From assembly GCF_030929595.1 (NCBI RefSeq), contig NZ_JAVFVR010000001.1, positions 248,001 through 312,000 of the forward strand: DNA of 64,000 nt, written 5' to 3'. Both the position numbers and the translations under genes were made by a program. Position 1 is the stretch's first letter; each line of letters starts with the position of its first letter. The notes under the pieces were generated by a model. That model did not search any database. It was not told the origin of the DNA and saw nothing but the letters and a program-made list of their open reading frames with translations. Positions 43,523 through 51,734 of this stretch are shown here, piece by piece. The DNA is from Flavobacterium sp. LHD-85 (lineage in GTDB: Bacteria > Bacteroidota > Bacteroidia > Flavobacteriales > Flavobacteriaceae).

Positions 43523-43569
43523 GTGGGATTTCAAATCGCTGGTACCGATTGGAAATTTCACTTTTTTTT
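43523..43569 (+). terminator. Terminator after the lipoprotein gene
   Basis: GTGGGATTTCAAATCG (43523-43538), loop CTGGTAC, CGATTGGAAATTTCAC (43546-43561), T-run to 43569. On the plus strand 15 of 16 pairs form, two by G-U. Confidence 0.75.
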
Positions 43570-43585
43570 GTTTTTATCCGTGATA

Positions 43586-43747
43586 TTTTTTTTAACGCAA
43601 AGAGCGCAAAGAATTTTTAATTAAAGACTTAATAAAACCGTAAAATTTGCAAAACTTTGTGTAGATAACGTTTTGCTTCCTCTAAAAAATCTCAAAAAAA
43701 CTTAGCGAACTTTGTGTAATCCTTAGCACTCTTTGCGTTAAAAAAAA
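43586..43747. repeat. Inverted repeat, AACGCAAAGAG family
   Basis: Left arm 43586-43611 (eight T then AACGCAAAGAGCGCAAAG) and right arm 43722-43747 (CTTAGCACTCTTTGCGTT then eight A); two mismatches in 26. Between them AACTTTGTGTA occurs twice. No gene inside. Same character as other Flavobacterium intergenic palindromes. Confidence 0.8.
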
Positions 43748-43783
43748 CATCCCTTTTAAAGCTTAAAATCAAATTTCAGGCAG

Positions 43784-43791
43784 TATTTTTG
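43784..43791 (+). promoter_or_regulatory. Promoter -7 box (TATTTTTG) for the DUF3754 gene
   Basis: TATTTTTG, 31 bases before the ATG at 43823. Confidence 0.5.
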
Positions 43792-43822
43792 CTTTCTGTA
43801 AAAGCCACGAAATTAAGTCCGC

Positions 43823-45070
43823 ATGACTAGAGAACATTATATTCCGTTTAATAAAGAATTTTTACTGGAACAGCAAATTGCTGCTTTTTATGAAAATCCG
43901 CAAAAGGTTGACGATTTTAAGAAGCTGTTCGAAATTATCGAACACTATTATCATTACGAATCTTTTAACCTTAACAGAAATCTAAAACAGCATTACGCGC
44001 TCTACGATCCGGATTTGAGCGAAAAAGAACGTGAACAGTTTATCAATAAAAGCAATTTTCCAGTTTTTAAAGAAACATTGCTAAAAGTTCTCGAACGCGG
44101 CAATTACTACAGAATTAATCAGAAAGCATTAAACGACGCTTTTAATGAATCGGATTTGATCGGATTAAACCTTTCTATCGATTTTAATGCTTTTAAAGAT
44201 TTTGAACTCTATGCGCGCGGCCATCATAAAGCGAAAGAAAAAGTCAAAAAATACTTTTTCTGGACCAAAGAAGTCGAAATTGAATATTATGATCGGGTGT
44301 TAATTTATCTTAATTATAGCGAAGCAGATTACCTGAAAGAAAAGAAAGTCAAATTAGGAAAAATGCCAATCGATCCAGGGTCTATTGCACTGAAAATCTT
44401 TAAACGTGTTCCTAAAAACGATCTTGAAACCATTTTTCCGAATGCCATTCCGAAAATGTCTCTTAAGGACAAATTGCTGCTTTGGGTTCCAGGAGTTTTT
44501 GGTGGACTTTCATTGTTAAGCGCCAAAGTAATTCCAGCTTTGATAAACATGTACGAAGCTTATCAGACTGGTGAAACAATCGATTTATTAAACAGCAAAA
44601 CCTCCTTAAATCAAGGTTTAATCGCATTGGGGATTTTAGGAGCATATTGTTTCCGTCAATACAATAACTTCATAAATAAGAAGATCAGATATTCTAAAAC
44701 ACTTTCTGATAGTTTGTATTTTAAAAATGTCGGGAACAACAGCGGTGCTTTTTATTCTTTATTAAATTCTTCTGAAGAAGAAGCTTTAAAAGAAACGATT
44801 CTCGCTTATACTTTTTTACACGAAAGTGAAGATTCTTTAACAGCCGAAGAACTGGACAATCAAATTGAATCTTGGTTTCAAACCAAACTAAATACCGATT
44901 TGGATTTTGATGTAAATGATGCTTTATTAAAATTAAAAAGCATTGGCCTCGGAGTAGAAACTAATGGAAAATGGAACGTGATTCCGCTTAATGAGGCGCT
45001 TGTTGCCATTGATGAACTTTGGGATAATGTTTTTCAGTACAATCAGAAAGCTGATGCTTTAAAAATTTAA
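43823..45070 (+). CDS. DUF3754 (TMEM143-like) membrane protein
   Basis: 415 residues. N-terminal half hydrophilic, with the conserved FELYARGHHKAKEKVKK around residue 128-145 and VEIEYYDRVLIYLNY. Two hydrophobic segments in the second half (about 218-245 and 255-275). C-terminal part acidic and helical. Resembles DUF3754, a family shared with eukaryotic TMEM143, function unknown. Two bases before the DUF2199 gene, so an operon. Confidence 0.7.
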   Translation: MTREHYIPFNKEFLLEQQIAAFYENPQKVDDFKKLFEIIEHYYHYESFNLNRNLKQHYALYDPDLSEKEREQFINKSNFPVFKETLLKVLERGNYYRINQKALNDAFNESDLIGLNLSIDFNAFKDFELYARGHHKAKEKVKKYFFWTKEVEIEYYDRVLIYLNYSEADYLKEKKVKLGKMPIDPGSIALKIFKRVPKNDLETIFPNAIPKMSLKDKLLLWVPGVFGGLSLLSAKVIPALINMYEAYQTGETIDLLNSKTSLNQGLIALGILGAYCFRQYNNFINKKIRYSKTLSDSLYFKNVGNNSGAFYSLLNSSEEEALKETILAYTFLHESEDSLTAEELDNQIESWFQTKLNTDLDFDVNDALLKLKSIGLGVETNGKWNVIPLNEALVAIDELWDNVFQYNQKADALKI

Positions 45071-45072
45071 AA

Positions 45073-45588
45073 ATGTATACCTACAAATGTTCCTGTTGCG
45101 GAGAAGTTTTTGACGAAATGCCTTTATGTTTCGGCAACGAATTCCCCGCTTATTATTTTGCTATTCCGCCAGAAGAAAGAGAAAAACGAGTTGAGTATGG
45201 AGGAAGCTGGTGTTATGTAGATAAAGAACATTTTTTTCATCGAGGAAGATTAACCATTCCGATAATCGACTATCATGAAGATTTGGTTTTTAATGTCTGG
45301 ACTACGATAAGCGAAGATAATTTCTGTCTACGAATGGATTTATGGGAAGATCCCAATAGAATTAATCAAGAGCCTTATTTTGGATGGATGCAAACTGATG
45401 TCCCTACTTATGGCAAAACAATATCTCTAAAATCAATCGCCATTGAGCAGGATTTAGGGTTAATTCCTGAAATAAAACTCATTGAAGAAAATCATCCTTT
45501 AACCCTTGATCAAGAAAACGGAATTACATTAGAAAAAGCCATTTCGATTGTAGATGAAATAATGAAAATACAGCACGGTAAAAGCTAA
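45073..45588 (+). CDS. DUF2199 domain protein
   Basis: 171 residues. Begins YTYKCSCCGEVFDEMPLCFG, a zinc-ribbon-like CxxC, followed by EFPAYYFAIPPEERE and FFHRGRLTIPI. These are marks of DUF2199, cytoplasmic, of unknown function. Translated with the gene before it (2-base gap). Confidence 0.85.
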   Translation: MYTYKCSCCGEVFDEMPLCFGNEFPAYYFAIPPEEREKRVEYGGSWCYVDKEHFFHRGRLTIPIIDYHEDLVFNVWTTISEDNFCLRMDLWEDPNRINQEPYFGWMQTDVPTYGKTISLKSIAIEQDLGLIPEIKLIEENHPLTLDQENGITLEKAISIVDEIMKIQHGKS

Positions 45589-45633
45589 AAGAAATTTTAC
45601 TAGATTTACGCATCTAACCTTAAAACCACAAAA

Positions 45634-46098
45634 ATGAGAACATTAGATCAATGGTTTGCAGAATATGCCGTAAGTCATCAGAACCCAAAAAATAAAGCAA
45701 TACATTATATTTGCGTTCCTGCCATTTTCTTTTCTATCGTTGGATTATTAATGAGTATTCCCAGCGGAATTATTGCCAACACTTTAAACCTAAATTTACC
45801 TATTATCGAAAATTGGGCTTTTCCAGTTCTACTTTTCGTTTTGGTTTTCTACATCAGATTATCGGTTGCAATGGCAATTAAAATTGCTTTGTTTTCGGGT
45901 ATCTGTCTAATCTTAAATTATTATATCGGGCAGGTTGTGCCGTTATGGGCATTCTCAATTGGCGTTTTTGCGATCGCTTGGATAGGGCAGTTTTACGGTC
46001 ATAATATTGAAGGCAAAAAACCTTCTTTCTTAAAAGATCTTCAGTTTTTATTGATTGGTCCTGCTTGGGTTGTCGAAAATTTGTTTTCTAGAAAGTAA
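45634..46098 (+). CDS. Mpo1-like (DUF962) membrane protein
   Basis: 154 residues with four membrane helices. Starts MRTLDQWFAEYAVSHQNPKNKAIHYICVP, with His15, Asn20 and His24; later GHNIEGKKPS. Yeast Mpo1 is an iron-dependent dioxygenase acting on 2-hydroxy fatty acids in alpha-oxidation; the conserved histidines are in place. A similar lipid role in this organism is inference. Confidence 0.87.
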   Translation: MRTLDQWFAEYAVSHQNPKNKAIHYICVPAIFFSIVGLLMSIPSGIIANTLNLNLPIIENWAFPVLLFVLVFYIRLSVAMAIKIALFSGICLILNYYIGQVVPLWAFSIGVFAIAWIGQFYGHNIEGKKPSFLKDLQFLLIGPAWVVENLFSRK

Positions 46099-46118
46099 AA
46101 AGCTTAAAAAAAGAATAA

Positions 46119-46928
46119 ATGAGTAATTACCAATTGCGATTTGGAGTTCCCTCTCTTGATATTATCTTAGAATTATTTATTTGCATTATATCTTTTTTAG
46201 CTTTTTCAATAACTATTTCTGTGATAGTGATAACTCTTTCTAGAAAATCGAGCATAATTAGTTTTTCAAGAGTTTTAAAATTTAACTCATCTTTATATCT
46301 ACCCCTTATCGTCTTTTATCTTTTAAGCTTTAAACTAGGAGTATACTGTTTAAGTTTTAGCAGGAAAAATGATTGGATTGAAAAAGTTCTTTATGTATTA
46401 TTCTTTCTTATTTTATTCTCTTGCCAAGCCTATTTCCTTTTTTACAAAAACACAGAAAATTCATTTACCAAAAGATATAAAATCATCATTTTATTCATTT
46501 ATTTTATCTCTTTGACTTATATCATAAATCATTTTTTCCCAATTGATTCTTATGACAAATACCTAACACATTCTAAAACATACATTTATCTGCCCACAAA
46601 AAAGACAATTAAATTAAGGGATAATTCTATATTAAAGATTGATTCTGCAATTTCTATCAATGAATATTATAGCAATAAAAAAAACTTAGAGAAGGACTTA
46701 ATGTTTACAATTTATTTCAACTCTCCGCATAAAGACCCTCCTTTTTCATTTAAAGCTTTAGATTCTCTAAACGAATTTGGAGGATCAAGCCATCAGCCAA
46801 AATACAAAGAACTTTTTCTAAAAAAAATAAACGATTCGATAAAAATCGTACTCCATAGTTACTCTGAAAAAGATATCGATACCATCTTATTTGTAAGACG
46901 AAAAATTAGAATTACGCAGTATCCTTAA
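46119..46928 (+). CDS. Uncharacterised membrane protein
   Basis: 269 residues. Four hydrophobic segments in the N-terminal half (about residues 10-40, 60-85, 90-110, 120-142), then a soluble C-terminal part with a YLPTKKTIKLRDNSILKIDSAI stretch, probably on the outside of the membrane. Family not recognised. Follows the Mpo1-like gene by 20 bases; possibly a lineage-specific gene. A hairpin terminator follows at 46936. Confidence 0.6.
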   Translation: MSNYQLRFGVPSLDIILELFICIISFLAFSITISVIVITLSRKSSIISFSRVLKFNSSLYLPLIVFYLLSFKLGVYCLSFSRKNDWIEKVLYVLFFLILFSCQAYFLFYKNTENSFTKRYKIIILFIYFISLTYIINHFFPIDSYDKYLTHSKTYIYLPTKKTIKLRDNSILKIDSAISINEYYSNKKNLEKDLMFTIYFNSPHKDPPFSFKALDSLNEFGGSSHQPKYKELFLKKINDSIKIVLHSYSEKDIDTILFVRRKIRITQYP

Positions 46929-46935
46929 ATAATAA

Positions 46936-46960
46936 CAAAGGGCAAAAATATTTTTTGTCC
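46936..46960 (+). terminator. Terminator after the membrane protein gene
   Basis: AAAGGGCAAAAA, short loop, then TTTTTGTCCTTT with one G-U, and a T run. Confidence 0.65.
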
Positions 46961-47024
46961 TTTTTTTATGACTAAAATGTATTGCAAATATTTTCTATAT
47001 TAGCTCAATAAACCAAACCAGAAA

Positions 47025-47882
47025 ATGAGAAAATTCTTCATAGTAATTACTTCCGTAATTTTACTTTCTTCATGCAAACAAACAGAAAATAAAAACATTC
47101 CACAGAAAAAAGAAACAAAGAAAGACAGTACTAAAGTTGAAGATTCATCTCAAACCGCACAAGTAAGTTCTGACTTATTGGAACAGTTTTCTAAAAACAA
47201 AAATGAAGTTATTCTCAAATTAAAATCTATTTCTGCTGAAGAGGCCAACACTCTTTATGAAAAATATTTTGAGGAAAACAGCGCTTTATTACAACAAATA
47301 GCCGGAAAAGAATCTGGAATATTGGATAAATTTTACAATGAAGATGAAGCTGATAAAAAAGCCGTCAAGCTTTTGGGCGAAAAACTTTCGAAACACAAAT
47401 TACAGTTTTGGGAAATTGGAGAAGGATATGTCGAAATAGAGCCCTTACATGATTTCTATTATACCATTTTCAAAGATTATGTAACAGGCGATTACAAAGA
47501 TTATTTGCATCTAAAAAGCGAAGAAAATAAAACGCTATATTCTGCAGATGCTGGACTTGTAATCTCTTTTAAAGATCTAGGCGATAGAGTAATTTCATGG
47601 GAAAATTTTATGACCAAATATCCTGATTCAAAATTAATTGCATCTGTAAAAGAGGAATACAAAAATTACCAAATGGATTATTTAGTTGGTCAAGACAATA
47701 CGCCGACTGCAGAGCGAGCAACAGACGAAAACTATATTTATCCGGAAAATATTCAGGAGTTTAACCGATTCATGAAAAAATACCCAAAAAGCCCAACTGT
47801 TCCTCTAATTAACTTGTTTATGGAGAATTTCAAAAGCGAGAGTATTTTTGATCTATTAAGAGCTGAACAGGATAAACTATAA
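47025..47882 (+). CDS. Uncharacterised lipoprotein
   Basis: 285 residues. Signal MRKFFIVITSVILLSSCKQTEN with Cys17. Then a Lys/Glu-rich linker and a helical domain (LLEQFSKNKNEVILKLKSISAEEANTLYEKYFEENSALLQQ). No enzyme motif. Followed 40 bases later by a 61-residue membrane protein. Probably anchored in the outer membrane, facing the periplasm. Confidence 0.7.
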   Translation: MRKFFIVITSVILLSSCKQTENKNIPQKKETKKDSTKVEDSSQTAQVSSDLLEQFSKNKNEVILKLKSISAEEANTLYEKYFEENSALLQQIAGKESGILDKFYNEDEADKKAVKLLGEKLSKHKLQFWEIGEGYVEIEPLHDFYYTIFKDYVTGDYKDYLHLKSEENKTLYSADAGLVISFKDLGDRVISWENFMTKYPDSKLIASVKEEYKNYQMDYLVGQDNTPTAERATDENYIYPENIQEFNRFMKKYPKSPTVPLINLFMENFKSESIFDLLRAEQDKL

Positions 47883-47921
47883 ATATGAACCAAAAAATAT
47901 TTAACAACCAACAATCTAATT

Positions 47922-48107
47922 ATGGAAAATAAAAACCAACCTATTACATTCGTCTTTTGGATAGTAGCAATAATTTTAGGCGTAACCTTATATAAGCAAT
48001 TTGACTTTCAGAATCTAAAATTTGAGAATCCGGCAATGGCAGTTATTTATAGCATTGTCTTTGTATTTTCGGTTTATTACATCGTTAAAAATTCTAAAAA
48101 GAAATAA
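47922..48107 (+). CDS. Small membrane protein
   Basis: 61 residues with two hydrophobic stretches (residues 8-22 and 39-55) separated by a polar loop, ending VKNSKKK. Length and neighbours support a real gene, since a single start follows the lipoprotein gene by 40 bases, but function is unknown. Confidence 0.55.
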   Translation: MENKNQPITFVFWIVAIILGVTLYKQFDFQNLKFENPAMAVIYSIVFVFSVYYIVKNSKKK

Positions 48108-48254
48108 AATGTAATTAATAATAAACCTCTAAAAGTTTATAAGATATATCTGCTAAATATTGATTAATATGTCTGATGTTTTCAGTAGTATTAACTCATT
48201 AGTGTCAAGCAAAAGCCAAAATTTCGCCTAAAAAATGAATTAAAAAAATACAGA

Positions 48255-48803
48255 ATGGAATTGAATTTTAAAGATTTCCCTAAACTGATTACCGAAAGAT
48301 TAGTATTAAGAAACATTGAAAACACTGATGTTGCTTTAATACATAAATTACATTCTGATGCAATTGTAAATGCGTTTGTTGGAAGAGACAATTCGTCAAG
48401 CTTAAAAAAAGCAGAAGAATATATAATCAAAATGCAAAATTTAATTGCGAAAAATGAATGCATTTATTGGGTTATAACAGAAAAAGAAAATAACAATCTA
48501 ATTGGTTCAATTTGTTTATGGAATTTTGATCTTGAAAATGAAATTGTAGAAATAGGATATGAAATGTTGAGTGAATTTCAAGGCAAAGGAATAATGACAG
48601 AAGCAATCAAAAAAATAATAGAATATGCGTTTGAAAAAATAAAAGCAAAAATAATAACTGCTTTTCCCTCTTCTGACAATATTAATTCTGTATCAATATT
48701 AAAGAAAATGAACTTTGAACTGGAGAATAAAAAATATAATAATACCCATCAGAATATAAAAAATCTGGTAACTTACACTTTAAGAAACAGTAAAAATCAA
48801 TAA
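48255..48803 (+). CDS. GNAT family N-acetyltransferase (RimJ/RimL-like)
   Basis: 182 residues. FPKLITERLVLRNIENTD is the start common to RimJ/RimL-like enzymes. Acetyl-CoA loop EMLSEFQGKGIMTEAIKKIIEYAF (about residues 105-128). Substrate unknown; could be a ribosomal protein N-terminus or a small molecule. Terminated by the hairpin at 48835. Confidence 0.87.
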   Translation: MELNFKDFPKLITERLVLRNIENTDVALIHKLHSDAIVNAFVGRDNSSSLKKAEEYIIKMQNLIAKNECIYWVITEKENNNLIGSICLWNFDLENEIVEIGYEMLSEFQGKGIMTEAIKKIIEYAFEKIKAKIITAFPSSDNINSVSILKKMNFELENKKYNNTHQNIKNLVTYTLRNSKNQ

Positions 48804-48834
48804 CTAGAAGAGACTCTTAAAATTTTAGAACCAT

Positions 48835-48873
48835 AAAAAAGCCTGCAAAATATACGCTTTGCAGGCTTTTTTA
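48835..48873. terminator. Terminator shared by GNAT and XRE genes (tRNA-Arg terminator copy)
   Basis: AAAGCCTGCAAA, loop, TTTGCAGGCTTT, with A and T runs; it serves two convergent genes. Almost the same as the terminator at 53070-53101 behind tRNA-Arg, and both are preceded by CCATAAAAAA. Confidence 0.85.
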
Positions 48874-48916
48874 TTATTAACCTCGATTGTCTGAAATGTT
48901 CACATCAGTAATTATT

Positions 48917-49840
48917 CTATTGTTTGTCAATATCTTCTAATATTGAAATTCCGGTCAAATTTGCCTGGTTGTTTTTTAAAAATGCGTAAGTAATTTTGTC
49001 AACTTTACAATTAACAAATTGAACTTTTTTAAATCTATCATTATATTTAAAAAAGGTGTTTAAAATTGTCGCGTCCTGAAATTTAACTCCATAGAAGGAA
49101 CAATTTTCAAAATGACAGTCCTCAAAAGCTCCTGTGAATACAATATTACTAATGCTTGATTTGAAAAATTTCGTAAACTTCCATACGACATCATTTACAG
49201 TACTGCTCTCTAAGTTTGATTCCAGAATTTCCGCACCCGAAAAGTCAGCTTCAGAAAAATTACATTTTTCAATATTACTTTTAAAAATATTAGCATCAAT
49301 AAAATAGCAGTTGTTAAACTGATTGTTTGAAAGATTAGAAGACTGGATTTTGGTGTTTCTAATGTCCGAATTAGAGAAATCGCAAGCTTCAATATTGTTT
49401 TTTCCCAGAATTAATCCAGATAAATCAGATTTTATAAACTTACAGTTCTTCATATTTGAAGAGCTAAATTTTTCCTTTATGTTTTTTAAACCCGAAAAAT
49501 CAGCATCAATCCAATTACCTTGAGACATATCCCAATTCCAGTCAAATTTTTCACTTGGACTGTTTTTTGCGCGCTCTCCTGTTTCTTTAGAAATCTTTTC
49601 AATAAATGGTGTTACATTTTTTTCAGTCTGAAAACTATCAGAGAAATAGTTAAGGTCAACACCCAGAATTTCCGCAAGTCGGTTTAATGTCGTGATATCC
49701 GGCATAGACTCACCACGCTCCCATTTGCCAACTGCTTGAGGACTTATAGATACCTTTTGTGCAAGTTCAGCTTGTGAAAGATTTACTTTCTTTCTTGCTG
49801 CGACAATTTTATTGCCAATTGATTGTGAATTTAGCATCAT
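48917..49840 (-). CDS. XRE regulator fused to pentapeptide-like repeats
   Basis: 307 residues. Helix-turn-helix at about residues 10-62 (KVNLSQAELAQKVSISPQAVGKWERGES). After a linker, residues about 105-290 consist of loose pentapeptide repeats (DFSGLKNIKE, NCKFIKSDLSGLIL, ACDFSNSDIRNTKIQSSNLSNNQFNNCYF), giving a right-handed beta helix. Such a fold mimics DNA in gyrase inhibitors; its use with a repressor is uncommon. Preceded by an operator-like palindrome over its promoter, indicating autoregulation. Confidence 0.87.
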   Translation of the reverse strand: MMLNSQSIGNKIVAARKKVNLSQAELAQKVSISPQAVGKWERGESMPDITTLNRLAEILGVDLNYFSDSFQTEKNVTPFIEKISKETGERAKNSPSEKFDWNWDMSQGNWIDADFSGLKNIKEKFSSSNMKNCKFIKSDLSGLILGKNNIEACDFSNSDIRNTKIQSSNLSNNQFNNCYFIDANIFKSNIEKCNFSEADFSGAEILESNLESSTVNDVVWKFTKFFKSSISNIVFTGAFEDCHFENCSFYGVKFQDATILNTFFKYNDRFKKVQFVNCKVDKITYAFLKNNQANLTGISILEDIDKQ

Positions 49841-49852
49841 AATTTTTGTGTA

Positions 49853-49868
49853 TTTGTGATGTCACAAA
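49853..49868. promoter_or_regulatory. Operator palindrome of the XRE gene
   Basis: TTTGTGA-TG-TCACAAA, perfect 7-base arms. It overlaps the -7 box (49865-49872) and the expected start of transcription, so a bound repressor would block the promoter. Confidence 0.65.
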
Positions 49869-49897
49869 GTTATTTTGTCCATTAGTCCTGCTGCAAA
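49865..49897 (-). promoter_or_regulatory. Promoter of the XRE gene (TAACTTTG, TTTTTG)
   Basis: On the minus strand, -7 box TAACTTTG (49865-49872) and -33 TTTG (complement at 49894-49897) spaced by 21 bases. Both elements fit. The start codon is about 25 bases downstream of the box. Confidence 0.7.
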
Positions 49898-50320
49898 AAT
49901 AGCATCTACCTTTAGTTGCTTTTACACTACTTTCAGTTGTATTCTGGCAACTATCGGTTGTTTTTGTGTTTTTTTGCCTATTTGAGTCAATTATGCATCT
50001 TCATTAAAAATTATTTTAGCTGAATATGATTTTTCTTTTATGAATATCTTACCAATAAAAAAGACACAATTGTAATAATTAATTACAGAAGTTTAAGCTT
50101 TAAATTAGCGAGCTTAAATCACCAATAACTCACTCATAAACAAATATATCATTATTATTTTTACTACAAATTTAATATACTAATAAAAAACGGAGATCAT
50201 TTAAGTAGTTATGGCATTACTTAAAACGAAAAAGTCTTGACAGCGTTTAAACTTAAATTCTACGTAAATGCAGACTATATTAAAATTAGATGATTTCTAA
50301 ATCGATTTTCAAACCATAAA
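49898..50320. other. Intergenic region between XRE gene and terminator copy
   Basis: About 420 bases, AT-rich, without a gene I can support. Nothing distinct was seen apart from the promoter at its left and the terminator copy at its right. Confidence 0.5.
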
Positions 50321-50350
50321 AAAATCTGAGAATCTACATTCTCAGATTTT
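50321..50350. terminator. Terminator copy A (13-bp stem)
   Basis: AAAATCTGAGAAT, loop CTAC, ATTCTCAGATTTT; perfect. Preceded by CAAACCATAAAA and followed by TAAATTTTATTGAG. Behind it (to the right) is a tRNA-3'-like stretch with TTCGAATC at 50382-50389. Confidence 0.85.
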
Positions 50351-50367
50351 TAAATTTTATTGAGACA

Positions 50368-50430
50368 TTAACGATGCAGACTTCGAATCGTTACTAGAAG
50401 ATCTAAGGATTTTAAATGGCTGCTTAATCT
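50368..50430 (-). pseudogene. tRNA 3'-end-like relic (copy A)
   Basis: Read on the minus strand, GATTCGAA recalls a T-loop, 32 bases from the terminator stem as in copy B (31) and roughly as in the intact tRNA-Arg (27). A following GGATTTTAA (50408-50416) also occurs in copy B (GATTTAAGGATTTTAAG). No stems survive. Confidence 0.3.
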
Positions 50431-50567
50431 AATGCCTATTTTCTATTTAAGCAACATCTTAGTTTAAGTACTTTGATATAATATTTAAAAATAATTTATT
50501 CTAAAATTAAATCGTAAACCAATTTCCGTAAGGGAAAATGAGATCTTAAATGACAATTTCATAATTA

Positions 50568-51509
50568 TCACAGTAATTTTATTGGTATATAAATATCAAT
50601 AATGTGATGATTTTCGGGATGCAATTTAGGATCATTTAAATGACTCAAAAAGAAATTTCTATTATCTGGCTGATACCCATTTTCTTCAAACCATACTTCG
50701 TAAATATAACTCCATGTTTTAAAGCATTCAGACATTGGCGCTTCTTTATGGAAAATAGCATACAATCCACCACTTATTGTCGTATTGCCAATTATCCCTT
50801 CTCCTACTATTTTTTCAGGAACAGACAAACAAACATCTGCTTGAAGCATTCCTTCTAAATTAGCATTGCTTCTATAGACTGTTAATGCTTTCGTTTCAGG
50901 AAAATTTATCAAATTTCTCGGAGAAGCCCAGCTAAAAAGCTGTTTAAACATATCTTCAAATGTCTCGCTATCATGTTTGTGAATATTCAGATTTCGAATA
51001 TAAATAACATTAAATGCATCCAGTTTTTTGACTTCAAAATCAAGTTTCATAGTTTCACTCATTTCAATATTTTTTAAATTATTTAATTTGAGTGCAAGGT
51101 AGTTTTCGATTTCGGACTGCATTTTTCCAATATTGCTATCTATTATACCGATATTGCTATTTTTATAGAACTTCCGCCATTCAGAAGGTGTTTGCTGTTT
51201 AACTTCGCGAAAAGCTCTTGAAAAGGATGAAATACTTAAAAAACCACAATCAGTTGCAATGTCGCCAATTGTTTTGGAAGGATTGTTCATTAAGAAGAAT
51301 AAGGCTCTTTCAATTTTTGCATTTTTAATAAAATCATTAATTGTTCTCCCTGTAACTGACTTGAAAATTCTATGAAAATGAAATTTTGAAAAATTTGAAA
51401 GAACAGCTAATTGCTCTAAAGAAAGTTCTTCATGAAGGTTTTCTTTAATATAATCTATACTCTTATTGATTCTAAAATAATACTCTTTAATAGACTCTTC
51501 TTTTGTCAT
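50568..51509 (-). CDS. AraC family regulator with GyrI-like effector domain
   Basis: 313 residues. N-terminal AraC DNA-binding domain (residues about 12-112): LSLEQLAVLSNFSKFHFHRIFKSVTGRTINDFIKNAKIERA, and the second helix-turn-helix DIATDCGFLSISSFSRAFREVKQQTPSEWR. C-terminal GyrI-like/SoxS-type effector-binding domain (about 155-313), ending DIYIPIK. Same design as Rob/BmrR-type multidrug sensors. Own promoter TAACTTTG at 51571-51578. The effector is unknown. Confidence 0.92.
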   Translation of the reverse strand: MTKEESIKEYYFRINKSIDYIKENLHEELSLEQLAVLSNFSKFHFHRIFKSVTGRTINDFIKNAKIERALFFLMNNPSKTIGDIATDCGFLSISSFSRAFREVKQQTPSEWRKFYKNSNIGIIDSNIGKMQSEIENYLALKLNNLKNIEMSETMKLDFEVKKLDAFNVIYIRNLNIHKHDSETFEDMFKQLFSWASPRNLINFPETKALTVYRSNANLEGMLQADVCLSVPEKIVGEGIIGNTTISGGLYAIFHKEAPMSECFKTWSYIYEVWFEENGYQPDNRNFFLSHLNDPKLHPENHHIIDIYIPIKLL

Positions 51510-51570
51510 GCTTTTGGATCTATATTTCGTTTCAACTAAAGATTGGTGATATGTAAACCAATATTGAAAC

Positions 51571-51578
51571 CAAAGTTA
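51571..51578 (-). promoter_or_regulatory. Promoter -7 box (TAACTTTG) for the AraC gene
   Basis: TAACTTTG on the minus strand, the same box as in front of the XRE gene, 61 bases upstream of the ATG. Confidence 0.5.
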
Positions 51579-51602
51579 AGAATGTATTTTTGAATCATAA
51601 AA

Positions 51603-51632
51603 AAAGCCTGAGAATCAATATTCTTAGGCTTT
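51603..51632. terminator. Terminator copy B
   Basis: AAAGCCTGAGAAT, loop CAAT, ATTCTTAGGCTTT; one G-T. Flank TTTCAAATTTTATAGT is the same as at 53100-53113. Confidence 0.8.
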
Positions 51633-51648
51633 CAAATTTTATAGTAAG

Positions 51649-51705
51649 TTTGCGGGAGAAAATTCGAATCAATTATTAGACGATTTAAGGATTTTAAGTA
51701 AAATC
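51649..51705 (-). pseudogene. tRNA 3'-end-like relic (copy B)
   Basis: Reads on the minus strand GATTCGAATTTTCTCCCGCAAA; a T-loop sequence with TTCGAAT and a CCCGC acceptor-like end. The stem pairs are not kept. It sits where tRNA-Arg sits at copy C. Confidence 0.35.
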
Positions 51706-51734
51706 TAACGCTTTTGTAGAAAAATATATTTTTT

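Larger units (their letters stand above)
43355..43783. other. Intergenic region after the lipoprotein gene
   Basis: About 430 bases, no gene. It holds a terminator (43523-43569) and an inverted repeat of the AACGCAAAGAG family (43586-43747). Otherwise AT-rich. Confidence 0.7.
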
